Origin: Alphaproteobacteria bacterium
GTDB lineage: Bacteria > Pseudomonadota > Alphaproteobacteria > Micavibrionales > Micavibrionaceae
DNA: 50,675 nt
Assembly: GCA_013215815.1 (NCBI GenBank)
Contig: JABSQP010000017.1
Coordinates: 1-50,675, forward strand
Reading direction: 5' to 3'
The number at the start of each line of letters is the position of its first letter. Position 1 is the stretch's first letter. Below, in pieces: positions 33,798 through 42,296 of the stretch. Both the position numbers and the translations under genes were made by a program. A model generated the notes under the pieces. That model did not search any database. It was not told the origin of the DNA and saw nothing but the letters and a program-made list of their open reading frames with translations.

Positions 33798-34622
33798 ATG
33801 AGTACGCTTAATATTATCAATGCTCCTTACATAGATTCTTATCTTTGCAACTTCTGCGGAGAGAATGAGTTGCTGCGCCTATCTTTATGTGCTGCGCTTT
33901 CCAACATTATCAAAAAGCATGCTGCTGCTATGGTTGTGGTGGAAGAGCTCCCTGATGGTGCGCCGTCGTGGCTAATTCAAAAATGGGACACGCAAGAGGT
34001 ATGGCATAAATTTGATGAGCGTGCCGATGTAAAGCTGCCAGGGCGGGTCTTTGGCATTGTAAGTTGGCTTGAATACATGATTGCTCATGAGGTTGAGTGG
34101 CTGAAGCATGTTGATGAAAAAGGACGGCCTTTAAAGTTATTACAAGCATCATCGTTTGATCATCTTGAAACGATTATGGGCAAAGAAAACGCCAAGATCG
34201 CCTTGAAACGTAAAAATGCGGCAGAAAAGCAATTGCTTGCAGGGAATATGAAAGATGAGTTTGAGACGGTTATGACGTTTGAAAACGGCTATTCTATAGT
34301 GCGCTTAAAAACCGACCATGCTCTGGATTTAGAGGGTGATTTTCTAGAGCATTGTATTGGCGATGGCGACTATGATTACTGTCTGTCAGGGAATGTCAGC
34401 AAGTTCTACTCATTAAGGGACGCCAAAGGGCTGCCTTGTGTCAGTATGCGTGTCGATAGAGATGTTATTAAGAAGCTGACAGAGATAAGAGGGCGCCGCA
34501 ATTCCTATCCGAAGAATAAGTTTATCCCGTATGTAGCCACATTTTGTAAAGAGGGGTTCATAGACCTCGCCGATGCTTTTAGTTTCGATGAAGGCTTTAG
34601 AATGTTACGCGAGGAGTTCTGA
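33798..34622 (+). CDS. PcfJ-like domain protein
   Basis: A 274-residue protein with a C-terminal PcfJ-like domain: LEGDFLEHCIGDGDYDYCLS followed by SKFYSLRDAKGLPCVSMRVD and ITE-to-GRRNSYPKNKF. This HCxG-to-SLRD-to-G-x-N pattern is found in plasmid and conjugation PcfJ proteins and related chromosomal copies. The N-terminal 150 residues are unassigned. No mobile-element genes are near. It sits between fabA and fabB. Confidence 0.65.
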   Translation: MSTLNIINAPYIDSYLCNFCGENELLRLSLCAALSNIIKKHAAAMVVVEELPDGAPSWLIQKWDTQEVWHKFDERADVKLPGRVFGIVSWLEYMIAHEVEWLKHVDEKGRPLKLLQASSFDHLETIMGKENAKIALKRKNAAEKQLLAGNMKDEFETVMTFENGYSIVRLKTDHALDLEGDFLEHCIGDGDYDYCLSGNVSKFYSLRDAKGLPCVSMRVDRDVIKKLTEIRGRRNSYPKNKFIPYVATFCKEGFIDLADAFSFDEGFRMLREEF

Positions 34623-34627
34623 TTAAA

Positions 34628-34924
34628 TTAACGTGCTAATACGAAACCGTCACAACGACGATTGGTTGGAGATCTTGCCCAGTGTGGAGATTCTTCTCGT
34701 GATAGGGTGTATCGAACAACTATTTCCATGTCACCGTTTCCAATGTGGGCGGATGTATCAATATCCAGTTGATCAAGATCGAGGTTTTGCACGATTTCAT
34801 TTTGCCTCTCACGACATATAGCATTTTTCTCATCATCATGAAGTAGGTCGTCTAGTAGAATGCCACCTGTGGCTAATGCGAATACGCCTCCTACAAACAT
34901 TGTAACTTTGCTTGGTTTTGCCAT
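34628..34924 (-). CDS. Small anchored protein of unknown function
   Basis: A 98-residue protein with one hydrophobic N-terminal segment (VTMFVGGVFALATGGILL), then DDLLHDDEKNAICRERQNE and a soluble C-terminal part. The ribosome site GGAGTAAATA precedes the ATG. It could be a membrane-anchored or exported small protein. No family is recognised. Confidence 0.55.
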   Translation of the reverse strand: MAKPSKVTMFVGGVFALATGGILLDDLLHDDEKNAICRERQNEIVQNLDLDQLDIDTSAHIGNGDMEIVVRYTLSREESPHWARSPTNRRCDGFVLAR

Positions 34925-35029
34925 TATTTACTCCAAAAATTTATTTTCATAAACTCTAGAAATCTAGGTTGCTTATGTCAATGAATTTCTCATTTGCTAC
35001 CCAAACCTGAATCCGTTACAACTCTCTCC

Positions 35030-36268
35030 ATGACTGATACAAAAAGACGCGTTGTTATAACGGGATTGGGTATTATTTCTTGTATTGGCAATAATACTCA
35101 GGATGTTCTGGCTTCTTTGAAGGCAGGTAAATCTGGAATTTCTGCTGCAGAGGATTACACGGAGCTTGGCTTCCGTTCTCAGGTTTGTGGTAAGCCTGAC
35201 ATTGATCTAGCAGAAAATATTGATAAGCGTATGCTTCGCTTCATGGGAGATGGTGCTGCCTATGCGCATCTTGCGATGGAGCAGGCTGTAAAAGATTCTG
35301 GCTTAGATGAGACGGAGGTTTCTAACGAGCGCACAGGGATTGTGATTGGTTCTGGTGGGCCTTCAACAAAAGCGCTTGTAGCATCTGCGGATATTACACG
35401 TGAGAAAGGGCCAAAACGTGTCGGTCCTTTTGCGGTGCCAAAATGCATGAGCTCAACTTGCTCAGCAACAATCGCAACAAACTTCAAAATTAAGGGTGTG
35501 AACTACTCAATTTCATCTGCTTGTTCAACATCTGCGCATTGTATTGGTAATGCGGCGGAGATGATCCAATGGGGTAAGCAAGATGTTATGTTTGCCGGCG
35601 GCGGTGAAGAACTCGATTGGGCGCTTTCTGTTCTCTTTGATGCAATGGGCGCGATGAGTTCAAAATATAATGACACACCGGAAAAGGCTGCGCGTGCATA
35701 TGATGCAGACCGTGATGGTTTCGTTATTGCTGGTGGCGGCGGTATGGTCGTTCTTGAAGAATACGAACGTGCAAAAGCGCGTGGTGCAAAAATCTATGCG
35801 GAGGTAACAGGTTACGGCGCAACATCTGATGGTGCTGACATGGTTGCTCCAAGTGGTGAAGGTGCAGTGCGTTGTATGCGTCAGGCACTGGAGACAGTGA
35901 AGGCGCCTGTGACATATATCAACACGCATGGTACATCAACGCCTGCTGGTGATATTACTGAATTGGATGCGATCCGCTCTGTGTTTGGTCAGCTTGATCA
36001 AGATATGCCACATATTAGCTCAACAAAATCTATGACAGGCCACTCTTTGGGTGCGACTGGTGTTCAGGAGGCAATCTATTCAATCCTGATGCTTCAGAAT
36101 GATTTTGTCTGTCCATCAATCAACATTGAAAACCTCGATGAAGGCGCGGAAGGCATGCCGATTGCACGTGAGCGAGTTGATAATGTCGATCACAAGTCAG
36201 TCATGTCGAACTCGTTTGGTTTTGGCGGTACGAACTGTACGCTTGTGATGAGTAAGGTTGAGGACTAA
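35030..36268 (+). CDS. fabB: 3-oxoacyl-ACP synthase I FabB
   Basis: FabB elongates the cis-3-decenoyl-ACP made by FabA. The start at 35030 gives [20 protein letters not shown] and 412 residues. The Cys-His-His triad is visible: Cys165 ([12 protein letters not shown]), His300 (INTHGTSTP) and His338 ([11 protein letters not shown]). It is followed by fabI after 3 nt, an arrangement common in alphaproteobacteria. Confidence 0.97.
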   Translation: MTDTKRRVVITGLGIISCIGNNTQDVLASLKAGKSGISAAEDYTELGFRSQVCGKPDIDLAENIDKRMLRFMGDGAAYAHLAMEQAVKDSGLDETEVSNERTGIVIGSGGPSTKALVASADITREKGPKRVGPFAVPKCMSSTCSATIATNFKIKGVNYSISSACSTSAHCIGNAAEMIQWGKQDVMFAGGGEELDWALSVLFDAMGAMSSKYNDTPEKAARAYDADRDGFVIAGGGGMVVLEEYERAKARGAKIYAEVTGYGATSDGADMVAPSGEGAVRCMRQALETVKAPVTYINTHGTSTPAGDITELDAIRSVFGQLDQDMPHISSTKSMTGHSLGATGVQEAIYSILMLQNDFVCPSINIENLDEGAEGMPIARERVDNVDHKSVMSNSFGFGGTNCTLVMSKVED

Positions 36269-36271
36269 GTC

Positions 36272-37090
36272 ATGGCTGAAGTAAAATCTGATCTTATGAA
36301 GGGTAAGCGCGGCCTGATTATGGGCGTTGCGAACGACAAATCAATCGCTTGGGGTATGGCAAAAACACTCCATGAAAATGGGGCGGAGCTGGCTTTTACT
36401 TATCAAGGTGAAGCGTTCGGTAAGCGCGTGAAACCTCTGGCGGAAAGTCTTGGTTCAAACTTCGTGATGGACTGTGACGTGTCCAAAGAAGAAGACCTCG
36501 ACAATCTATTTGCGGCAATTAAGCAAGAGTGGGGTGAAATTGACTTCATCGTTCACGCGATTGCCTATTCGGATAAGGAAGAACTTAAAGGGCGTTACGT
36601 TGATACGACGCTTGATAACTTCCTTACGTCTATGCACATCTCTTGTTACTCCTTCACATCAATCATGCGCCGTGCGAGTGATCTGATGAGCGAAGGTGGT
36701 TCTGCTGTTACGTTATCATATTATGGCGCAGAAAAAGCGATGCCGAATTACAACGTGATGGGGGTAGCGAAAGCAGCTCTTGAAGCATCAGTTCGTTATT
36801 TGGCCGCGGATCTTGGTAAAGACAATATCCGTGTGAATGCGATTTCTGCTGGCCCAATGAGAACACTAGCGGGCGCGGTGATTGGAAATGCACGTACAAC
36901 GTTTAAGTATAATCAGGTCACAGCGCCGATGCAGCGCACAGTAGAACTTGATGAGCTTGGCGGTACGGCGCTTTATTTCTTATCCGATCTATCGAGCGCC
37001 GTTACCGGTGAAACACACTATGTTGACTGTGGCTTTAACGCTGTCGGTATGGCAATGCCAGATCGTTTGAAAGAGTTTGGCGAAAAGTAG
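36272..37090 (+). CDS. fabI: Enoyl-ACP reductase FabI
   Basis: NADH-dependent enoyl-ACP reductase that completes each elongation cycle. The 272-residue SDR-type protein starts with a nucleotide-binding block KRGLIMGVANDKSIAWG and has the FabI catalytic pair Tyr160 and Lys167 (PNYNVMGVAKAAL) with a further Tyr150. It lies 3 nt after fabB and 37 nt before the flavin monooxygenase gene. Confidence 0.96.
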   Translation: MAEVKSDLMKGKRGLIMGVANDKSIAWGMAKTLHENGAELAFTYQGEAFGKRVKPLAESLGSNFVMDCDVSKEEDLDNLFAAIKQEWGEIDFIVHAIAYSDKEELKGRYVDTTLDNFLTSMHISCYSFTSIMRRASDLMSEGGSAVTLSYYGAEKAMPNYNVMGVAKAALEASVRYLAADLGKDNIRVNAISAGPMRTLAGAVIGNARTTFKYNQVTAPMQRTVELDELGGTALYFLSDLSSAVTGETHYVDCGFNAVGMAMPDRLKEFGEK

Positions 37091-37127
37091 TATTTACATA
37101 TTTTTCTCAATTCTTTAAAACAACCTC

Positions 37128-38429
37128 ATGAAAAGAGTAGCAATTATTGGAGCAGGGCCTGCAGGCCTTGTTTCTGCGAAGGAGTGTCTAGCGCAAGGGC
37201 TGGACGTTACGGTCTTTGAAAAAACGGACCGTATTGGTGGCTTGTGGAATGCGGGCACGGGTCATGTATGGGACGGGATGAGGACGAACCTTTCGTCGGA
37301 TACCTGTCGTTTTCCTGATTTTCCGCACCAACGTGCTGTCGACACTTTTCCAACGCAAATGGATATGCTGGATTATTTGCGTGATTATACGGATCATCAT
37401 GACTTGGAACGTGTTGTTCGCTATGACAGCGAGATTTCTAACGTGTCCCAAAATAATAACGGGTGGGATGTCGAACTGAACACTGAGCGGAAGGCTTTCG
37501 ACGGAGTTATTGTTGCCAGTGGATTCTTTTCTACACCTTATGTGCCAAAACACTGGCAAGAGGATGAGCGGGCGGTACATAGCACGAATGTAGGCCCATT
37601 TAATCAATATAGTGGTCAGAAAGTTTGCGTTATCGGAAACGCGTTTAGTGGCTGTGATATTGCCGCAGGGCTTGCAGGTGCCAAAGCAAAAGTACGGCAT
37701 GCTTTCAGGCGCCCTTATTGGCTCTTACCTCGTAATGTGGAAGGGGTCGATGTTGATCGATTATTTTATCAACACTCTGATCCCGAGAATCCAAAAGTTA
37801 AGCCTTCGTCACTATCTGGGCAATACAGACAATCAAATGAATATTTCTCTGTTCTTTGTGAGGGACAACTAATTCATGAGACTCTTAAAATTAATCCAGA
37901 AAGCGCAAAACCGCCGTATGTTGCCATTGCTGACGGATATTTAGAAGCTGTGGGGAGTGGTACGATTACTTTATCTGCTGCTGATCATATTGATCGCCGT
38001 TCTGTTGATGCGGATAAAGTTATATTAGCGACGGGTTATAATACAAATCTCTCTTTCTTGGATCAGACTGTACGGAAGGCTTTGAATTATGATGCCAGTG
38101 ATCGATTTATGCCAGCGCTTATTGGTGATATGGGGCTTCATCCCAAGTTGGATAATATGGCTTTTGTAGGTATGTACCGTGGTCCTTATTTCCTAACAAT
38201 GGCGCTACAGGCGCAAATGGCTGCGCGCACACTTGCGGGTGAAACGCTTGTGTCTCAAGCAGATATATCGCAAAATGTTGCACGTGCAAAAGAGCTGAGA
38301 GAGATGATGGTAAAACCGCAATTCCCATACGGTGATTACACAGCAGTTGCAGAAAGATTAGCATCAATCCTTGGGATAGAACCAAAAGTAAAGACTGGGG
38401 ACTTTTTACCAGAGCATTTTGCTCCATAA
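37128..38429 (+). CDS. Flavin-containing monooxygenase
   Basis: A 433-residue FAD- and NAD(P)H-binding monooxygenase. The FAD motif GAGPAGLVSAKE is at residues 8-19, EKTDRIGGLWNAG follows, the NADPH motif is VIGNAFSGCDIA, and ATGYN is present in the C-terminal half. Substrate (amine, sulfide or ketone) cannot be told. Its position after fabI and before a DUF6314 gene suggests a place in the same transcript, which is unusual for the fab operon. Confidence 0.88.
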   Translation: MKRVAIIGAGPAGLVSAKECLAQGLDVTVFEKTDRIGGLWNAGTGHVWDGMRTNLSSDTCRFPDFPHQRAVDTFPTQMDMLDYLRDYTDHHDLERVVRYDSEISNVSQNNNGWDVELNTERKAFDGVIVASGFFSTPYVPKHWQEDERAVHSTNVGPFNQYSGQKVCVIGNAFSGCDIAAGLAGAKAKVRHAFRRPYWLLPRNVEGVDVDRLFYQHSDPENPKVKPSSLSGQYRQSNEYFSVLCEGQLIHETLKINPESAKPPYVAIADGYLEAVGSGTITLSAADHIDRRSVDADKVILATGYNTNLSFLDQTVRKALNYDASDRFMPALIGDMGLHPKLDNMAFVGMYRGPYFLTMALQAQMAARTLAGETLVSQADISQNVARAKELREMMVKPQFPYGDYTAVAERLASILGIEPKVKTGDFLPEHFAP

Positions 38430-38441
38430 AGGAACGTATCA

Positions 38442-38867
38442 ATGACTGTAACAGATATATTTAATGCCCTGATTGGTGAGTGGAAGTTAAATCGTACTAT
38501 TACACCAGGCGGGACGTTTGAAGGGACGGCTGTTTTTGAAAAGAAAAGTGACACTGTTCTTGAGTACACTGAAATAGGGGGGCTCAAAACAGATGCTGGT
38601 TATGAGAGTGAAGCAAAGAGATCTTACGAGTGGCGCCTAGAGGGCGGTGATATCGTTATTTACTTCAATGATGGAGCAACAAAGGGGCAGCGCTTCCATG
38701 CTCTTAATTTTACTGAAGGCGCGGATGCGGCGGCGGATCATTGGTGTGATCCAGATCAGTATGATTCAGAGTATTCATTTGCGGATATGCCTAACGGCTT
38801 TACAGCTAAACACGATGTTAAAGGCCCCCGCAAAGATTACAGAACTATATCAAAGTACACGCGCTAA
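38442..38867 (+). CDS. DUF6314-family protein
   Basis: A 141-residue lipocalin-like beta-barrel protein. Characteristic segments are LIGEWKLNRTITPGGTFEG, YEWRLEGGDIVIYF, a central DHWCDPDQYDSEY and a C-terminal VKGPRKDYRTISKYTR. Members often sit beside flavin or fatty-acid genes, and binding of a small ligand is a plausible role. It starts 12 nt after the monooxygenase. Its stop codon lies within the terminator hairpin. Confidence 0.75.
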   Translation: MTVTDIFNALIGEWKLNRTITPGGTFEGTAVFEKKSDTVLEYTEIGGLKTDAGYESEAKRSYEWRLEGGDIVIYFNDGATKGQRFHALNFTEGADAAADHWCDPDQYDSEYSFADMPNGFTAKHDVKGPRKDYRTISKYTR

Positions 38868-38880
38868 ATAGCGCCTTTTT
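38861..38880 (+). terminator. Terminator of the fabB-fabI-FMO-DUF6314 unit
   Basis: Arms GCGCT (38861-38865) and AGCGC (38870-38874) with a 4-nt loop, followed by CTTTTT. The stem overlaps the stop codon of the preceding gene. Confidence 0.75.
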
Positions 38881-38944
38881 AATTGACATATAGCTTGTGT
38901 TTTTATTACAACACGCCTGGTTAATAATAAAAAGAGTGTGTGAT

Positions 38945-39364
38945 ATGCGAGTTAGTGCTTTAAAAGAATCTCATTTACAAGCTGTCCAAGAAGTACCGTA
39001 TAAATCAGAGGATCAGACTGCCTTTGAAGAAGCTGTAACGCGAGCAGATGCCCATACATGGCTTTCTACGCAAGGTTTAGGGTATTTTAATGCGCAAGAT
39101 CTGCACGAGTATCTTATTACAAGGAATGCGTCACCTAAACCTTTCTTGTTAAAAGAGAAAGGTATGGAAGAAGCGCTTGAAAGTTTTTCTCCTGACGTCG
39201 AAGACATTAAGGCTACATTAAAGGATAATGCCTTTTATTGGGCTCTCTATAAGGTTGCGAAGCACAAGCCTAACCAATTACCTCAAGTTTATCGTGACGC
39301 AATGGCCTGCCCAAAGACAGGTTTTGGACCAATTTTACAAGACGCTCTAAAAGCGGGTATCTAA
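38945..39364 (+). CDS. Orphan protein of 139 residues
   Basis: No family is recognised. I use ATG 38945 (MRVSALKESHLQAVQEVPYK); an earlier in-frame start would add 16 hydrophobic residues with no ribosome site. The product is soluble and mostly helical, with FEEAVTRADAHTWLSTQGLG, a central EEALESFSPDVEDI and a C-terminal ACPKTGFGPILQDALKAG. It stands alone between the DUF6314 terminator and the small protein on the other strand. Confidence 0.6.
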   Translation: MRVSALKESHLQAVQEVPYKSEDQTAFEEAVTRADAHTWLSTQGLGYFNAQDLHEYLITRNASPKPFLLKEKGMEEALESFSPDVEDIKATLKDNAFYWALYKVAKHKPNQLPQVYRDAMACPKTGFGPILQDALKAGI

Positions 39365-39370
39365 GGCGGC

Positions 39371-39386
39371 GGTTTTAATTAAAACC
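39371..39386. repeat. Perfect 16-bp palindrome between convergent genes
   Basis: GGTTTTAATTAAAACC with no loop, between the stop of the 139-residue orphan and the small DUF5679-like gene, whose stop codon lies inside it. A hairpin would be weak; a shared terminator or a protein site are both possible. Confidence 0.35.
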
Positions 39387-39576
39387 CTTTTGTAGCTTCA
39401 CCACTTTCAATGGCAGCTAGGGCTTTGTCTTTTGACAAAATAGCACATAATGTTGCGCCTGATTTTGCGCAGGTGCCTTTGGCCATATATCCACCTTTTT
39501 TGGTTTGGGTAATGATGGGATTTTGCATCACGACGCCTTTTTCTTTTGTTTTTACGTTGTACGCTGTTATTGGCAT
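39379..39576 (-). CDS. DUF5679-like small protein
   Basis: A 65-residue protein with the layout of DUF5679/topoisomerase-type small ribbon proteins: VKTKEKGVVMQNPIITQTKK, then GGYMAKGTCAKSGATLCAIL. The first Cys pair of the family is replaced by YNVKTKEK, so only later Cys remain and zinc binding is unlikely. The ribosome site is excellent (AGGAGGTATTTC). Function is unknown. Confidence 0.6.
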   Translation of the reverse strand: MPITAYNVKTKEKGVVMQNPIITQTKKGGYMAKGTCAKSGATLCAILSKDKALAAIESGEATKGF

Positions 39577-39681
39577 GAAATACCTCCTGTTTTTGGGGGT
39601 AAAAACCCTCGTTGGAGACTCAATTATACCATTTTTAAGGCCAACTTTTAAGGGAATGCCGGTATTTAGCCGTTTTTGAAG

Positions 39682-40497
39682 CTATTTCAGCAGGTTAGAT
39701 ACATGTTTTCGTACTGATTTCATCGTTTTTTCACTGCTGTAAGGTGGATTTATGATGGCCATGCCTGAGCCAATCATATTGTGATACAGCCCGTCAAAAT
39801 GCCATTCATCAGTAAGTAAGTCTTCAGCCTCTAAGTTTAATGCCTTAAGAGGCTCCAAGAGGTTGGAGTGATATCCTTGCGTCATGATTGGGTACCAGAT
39901 CATGTAAACACCTTGAGGCCATTTTTTGTACGCCTTGATGATCGCTTTTGCACATTGCTCATATTCATCTTTAATCTCATAACTCGGATCAATAAGAACG
40001 CCTCCACGACGTTGTTGAGGCGGGAAAAGTGCTTTTAAACCGTCATAACCGCTTTTTTGTTCTATTTTTGCATTCTTGAAGGAGGCTAATGCCTCTTTTA
40101 GATGAGAAAATTCCTGTTTATGGAGATCAAAGCCATAAAACCTATCTGCGTTGCGGATTATCTTCGCTGATATGTATGCCGAACCTGGATAAGTGTTTAT
40201 CTTATGTTCTGAATTGCCCTGTAAGTTTTCTATTATCTGTCTGTAAAGTTGCAATTGGTGAGGTAGATCATTGTCCGCAATCAGTGATGAATAAAAACGA
40301 TCAATACCGCTTTTGTACTCTTCTGTTTTGTTGGCTTCTTTGGAGCTAAGATCATAAAGCCCGCGCCCTGAATGTGTATCCAACCAGCAATAGGGTTTGT
40401 CTTTCTTGTTCAGGTAATCCAGCACAGTTATCAGCCATAAATGCTTATGGATGTCGGCCATATTGCCAGCGTGGTAGATATGCTGGTAACTGAGCAT
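39682..40497 (-). CDS. rlmJ: 23S rRNA (adenine-2030-N6)-methyltransferase RlmJ
   Basis: RlmJ methylates A2030 of 23S rRNA. The 271-residue protein starts with the family-specific SYQHIYHAGNMADIHKHL, has the SAM motif DTHSGRGLYDL and the catalytic DPPY-like motif LIDPSYEIKDEY, and ends with YMIWYPI and INPPY segments. Its ATG follows the ugpQ stop with no gap, so the two are cotranscribed and probably coupled. Confidence 0.93.
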   Translation of the reverse strand: MLSYQHIYHAGNMADIHKHLWLITVLDYLNKKDKPYCWLDTHSGRGLYDLSSKEANKTEEYKSGIDRFYSSLIADNDLPHQLQLYRQIIENLQGNSEHKINTYPGSAYISAKIIRNADRFYGFDLHKQEFSHLKEALASFKNAKIEQKSGYDGLKALFPPQQRRGGVLIDPSYEIKDEYEQCAKAIIKAYKKWPQGVYMIWYPIMTQGYHSNLLEPLKALNLEAEDLLTDEWHFDGLYHNMIGSGMAIINPPYSSEKTMKSVRKHVSNLLK

Positions 40498-41268
40498 CTA
40501 GTGAACAGTCAGCAAGTTTTCTACGATTACATCTGGTTCATCGGAGAACATGGCATCCACGCCCCAGCTTTGGAATTGGCGTGCTTCTAACGGATCATTA
40601 ACAGTAAAGACGAGCGGGTGAAGTTCCGCATCTATCACGGCTTCAATTACATCTCGTGAGGCGATTTTGCGCGATAAGTTGATTGTTTTTACATCAAGGT
40701 AATCAGCAATCTCTGCCCAATTCGGATTAATCACTTCTGCTCCTGTTTCCTCATCATTTTCGGGTGCCAGAAGAAGCCCGCGCGACCAATCTTGCGCAAC
40801 ATCCTTCGATGCTTCTAATGATACATGCTGGAATGATGAGATAAGCAAACGATCATGATCATCCCAAATGGTTGATAGAAGATCCAGAGCAGCTTCTGTT
40901 GTTTCAACTTCACGGCCAGGGCACGGTTTAATTTCAAGGTTAAGTCCCAAGTTGCGGTCGATAAGTGCTTCAATGGCTTCTTCTAATGTTGGGATTTTAA
41001 TGCCCGCGAAGCTATCGCCATACCAGCTACCGGCCTCTAACTGCTTGATGTCTTCGTATGTCATTTCTGCGATAAAGCCTGAGCCATTGGTTGTGCGTTC
41101 CAGCGTCTCATCGTGGAATAAGATAGGGATATCGTCCTTGGTCAGCTTCACATCAAGCTCTACCCATTCAATACCCATATCGGCGGCGGTATGAATGCCT
41201 TCGATTGTATTTTCAGGTGCATACGCAGCTGCGCCACGGTGGCCAATGACTTTTGGTAATTTTAACAT
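40498..41268 (-). CDS. ugpQ: Glycerophosphodiester phosphodiesterase
   Basis: A 256-residue cytoplasmic glycerophosphodiester phosphodiesterase of the UgpQ/GDPD type, which releases glycerol 3-phosphate from deacylated phospholipids. The GDPD motif HRGAAAYAPENTIEG is at residues 10-24, with ELDVKLTKDDIPILFHDETL next and EIKPCPGRE in the middle. There is no signal peptide, which favours the cytoplasmic UgpQ type. It is followed directly by rlmJ. Confidence 0.9.
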   Translation of the reverse strand: MLKLPKVIGHRGAAAYAPENTIEGIHTAADMGIEWVELDVKLTKDDIPILFHDETLERTTNGSGFIAEMTYEDIKQLEAGSWYGDSFAGIKIPTLEEAIEALIDRNLGLNLEIKPCPGREVETTEAALDLLSTIWDDHDRLLISSFQHVSLEASKDVAQDWSRGLLLAPENDEETGAEVINPNWAEIADYLDVKTINLSRKIASRDVIEAVIDAELHPLVFTVNDPLEARQFQSWGVDAMFSDEPDVIVENLLTVH

Positions 41269-41310
41269 GTAATTTTTTTCTCGCTTTTTGATCTTGAATC
41301 ATGTCATAAC

Positions 41311-41787
41311 ATGCCCTCTAACAAAGAGCTAGAGGGCAATAGGGAGCAAATGGCACATAATATTTTAAAAATTATGACGCAGGAGCAGGGCGCGTTAGAC
41401 GGCATTCACGGTGAGAATGGCGCAAAAATCGGCTGGAAAGATACTGGCACAGCGAGAGGGCGTGGTGTTTTTGCGCGTGAATTCATCAAAGAAGGTGAAA
41501 TTATTGAATGCGTGCCAGCTATTCCTGTTGCAACAAGCGCTATACCTGAGGAAGGTGGCGCGCCGGATGGTTACTTACTTGATTGGGATCCTGAAGAAGA
41601 GGGGCAAGAGCACTGCCTCGCTCTTGGTATGGTGATGCTTTACAATCATTCGGAAAGTGGTGCGAATATCCGTATGGAAAGTGATACTGGTGAAATGACA
41701 ATAACTGTCTTTGCACTACGCAATATCCAACCTGGCGAAGAACTTTTCTGGGATTATGCCTGCGATATCTGGTTTGATCAGGACTAG
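41311..41787 (+). CDS. SET-domain protein
   Basis: A 158-residue protein consisting mainly of a SET fold, the lysine methyltransferase domain otherwise typical of eukaryotes. The conserved parts are GTARGRGVFAREFIKEGEII, the SAM-site YNHSESGANI and the C-terminal GEELFWDY. No pre-SET or post-SET zinc motif is present. Bacterial SET proteins of this kind may methylate ribosomal or other proteins; the target here is unknown. An ATG at 41350 is an alternative start. Confidence 0.85.
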   Translation: MPSNKELEGNREQMAHNILKIMTQEQGALDGIHGENGAKIGWKDTGTARGRGVFAREFIKEGEIIECVPAIPVATSAIPEEGGAPDGYLLDWDPEEEGQEHCLALGMVMLYNHSESGANIRMESDTGEMTITVFALRNIQPGEELFWDYACDIWFDQD

Positions 41788-41798
41788 AGCATTAGCGT

Positions 41799-42269
41799 TT
41801 AACCAGAAACGTAAGAATAGCCCGTATGGATTGTGACGTGACTATCTTGAGATACGGGTGTTTTGTTCATTAAAAGCTCATCGCAAATTATTAATTCTGC
41901 GGGCCTTTCAGTAGGTTTTTTTCTTTTCTCAGCGTCTAAACGCAGCCATGGTCTATAGATAAGGTTTTCTTGCCATGCGTCTTTAAGAAAACTGGCGCGT
42001 CTATCTTTGAGAGTTGTGTCTGTAGAGTACGGTACAATTTCTCGTCCAGCATCCTCAAATAACTCAAGCAGATCAGTCATTTCCGCATTTAAGGCAAATT
42101 CACGATTTACGGGCCTTACCAAAAAGTGGATATCACAATGTACAACGGGATCATATTGCCATTTTAATGAAGATGCCGCTCGCGTGTGCGCTGCAATTAG
42201 TTCTGCAGGTAATGCTTTTGTGTGCGTGATTGCAATCCAGGCACTTTGTAGTGGTACGCCGTTACTCAT
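41799..42269 (-). CDS. Orphan protein of 156 residues
   Basis: No family is recognised. It begins MSNGVPLQSAWIAITHTKAL and is soluble, with VHCDIHFLVRPVNREFALNA, a basic middle and IRPW-like and TIHTGYSYVSG endings. It ends 12 nt after the SET gene on the opposite strand and starts 28 nt after the DMT permease, so it may share a transcript with that gene. Confidence 0.55.
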   Translation of the reverse strand: MSNGVPLQSAWIAITHTKALPAELIAAHTRAASSLKWQYDPVVHCDIHFLVRPVNREFALNAEMTDLLELFEDAGREIVPYSTDTTLKDRRASFLKDAWQENLIYRPWLRLDAEKRKKPTERPAELIICDELLMNKTPVSQDSHVTIHTGYSYVSG

Positions 42270-42296
42270 ATGGTTTTAAGTAAATATTGAATGACT

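Noticed and set aside
39371-39386. Strong terminator between the orphan at 38945 and the DUF5679-like gene.
   Set aside because: The palindrome is AT-rich with no loop; a stable hairpin is doubtful, so it is listed only as a repeat.
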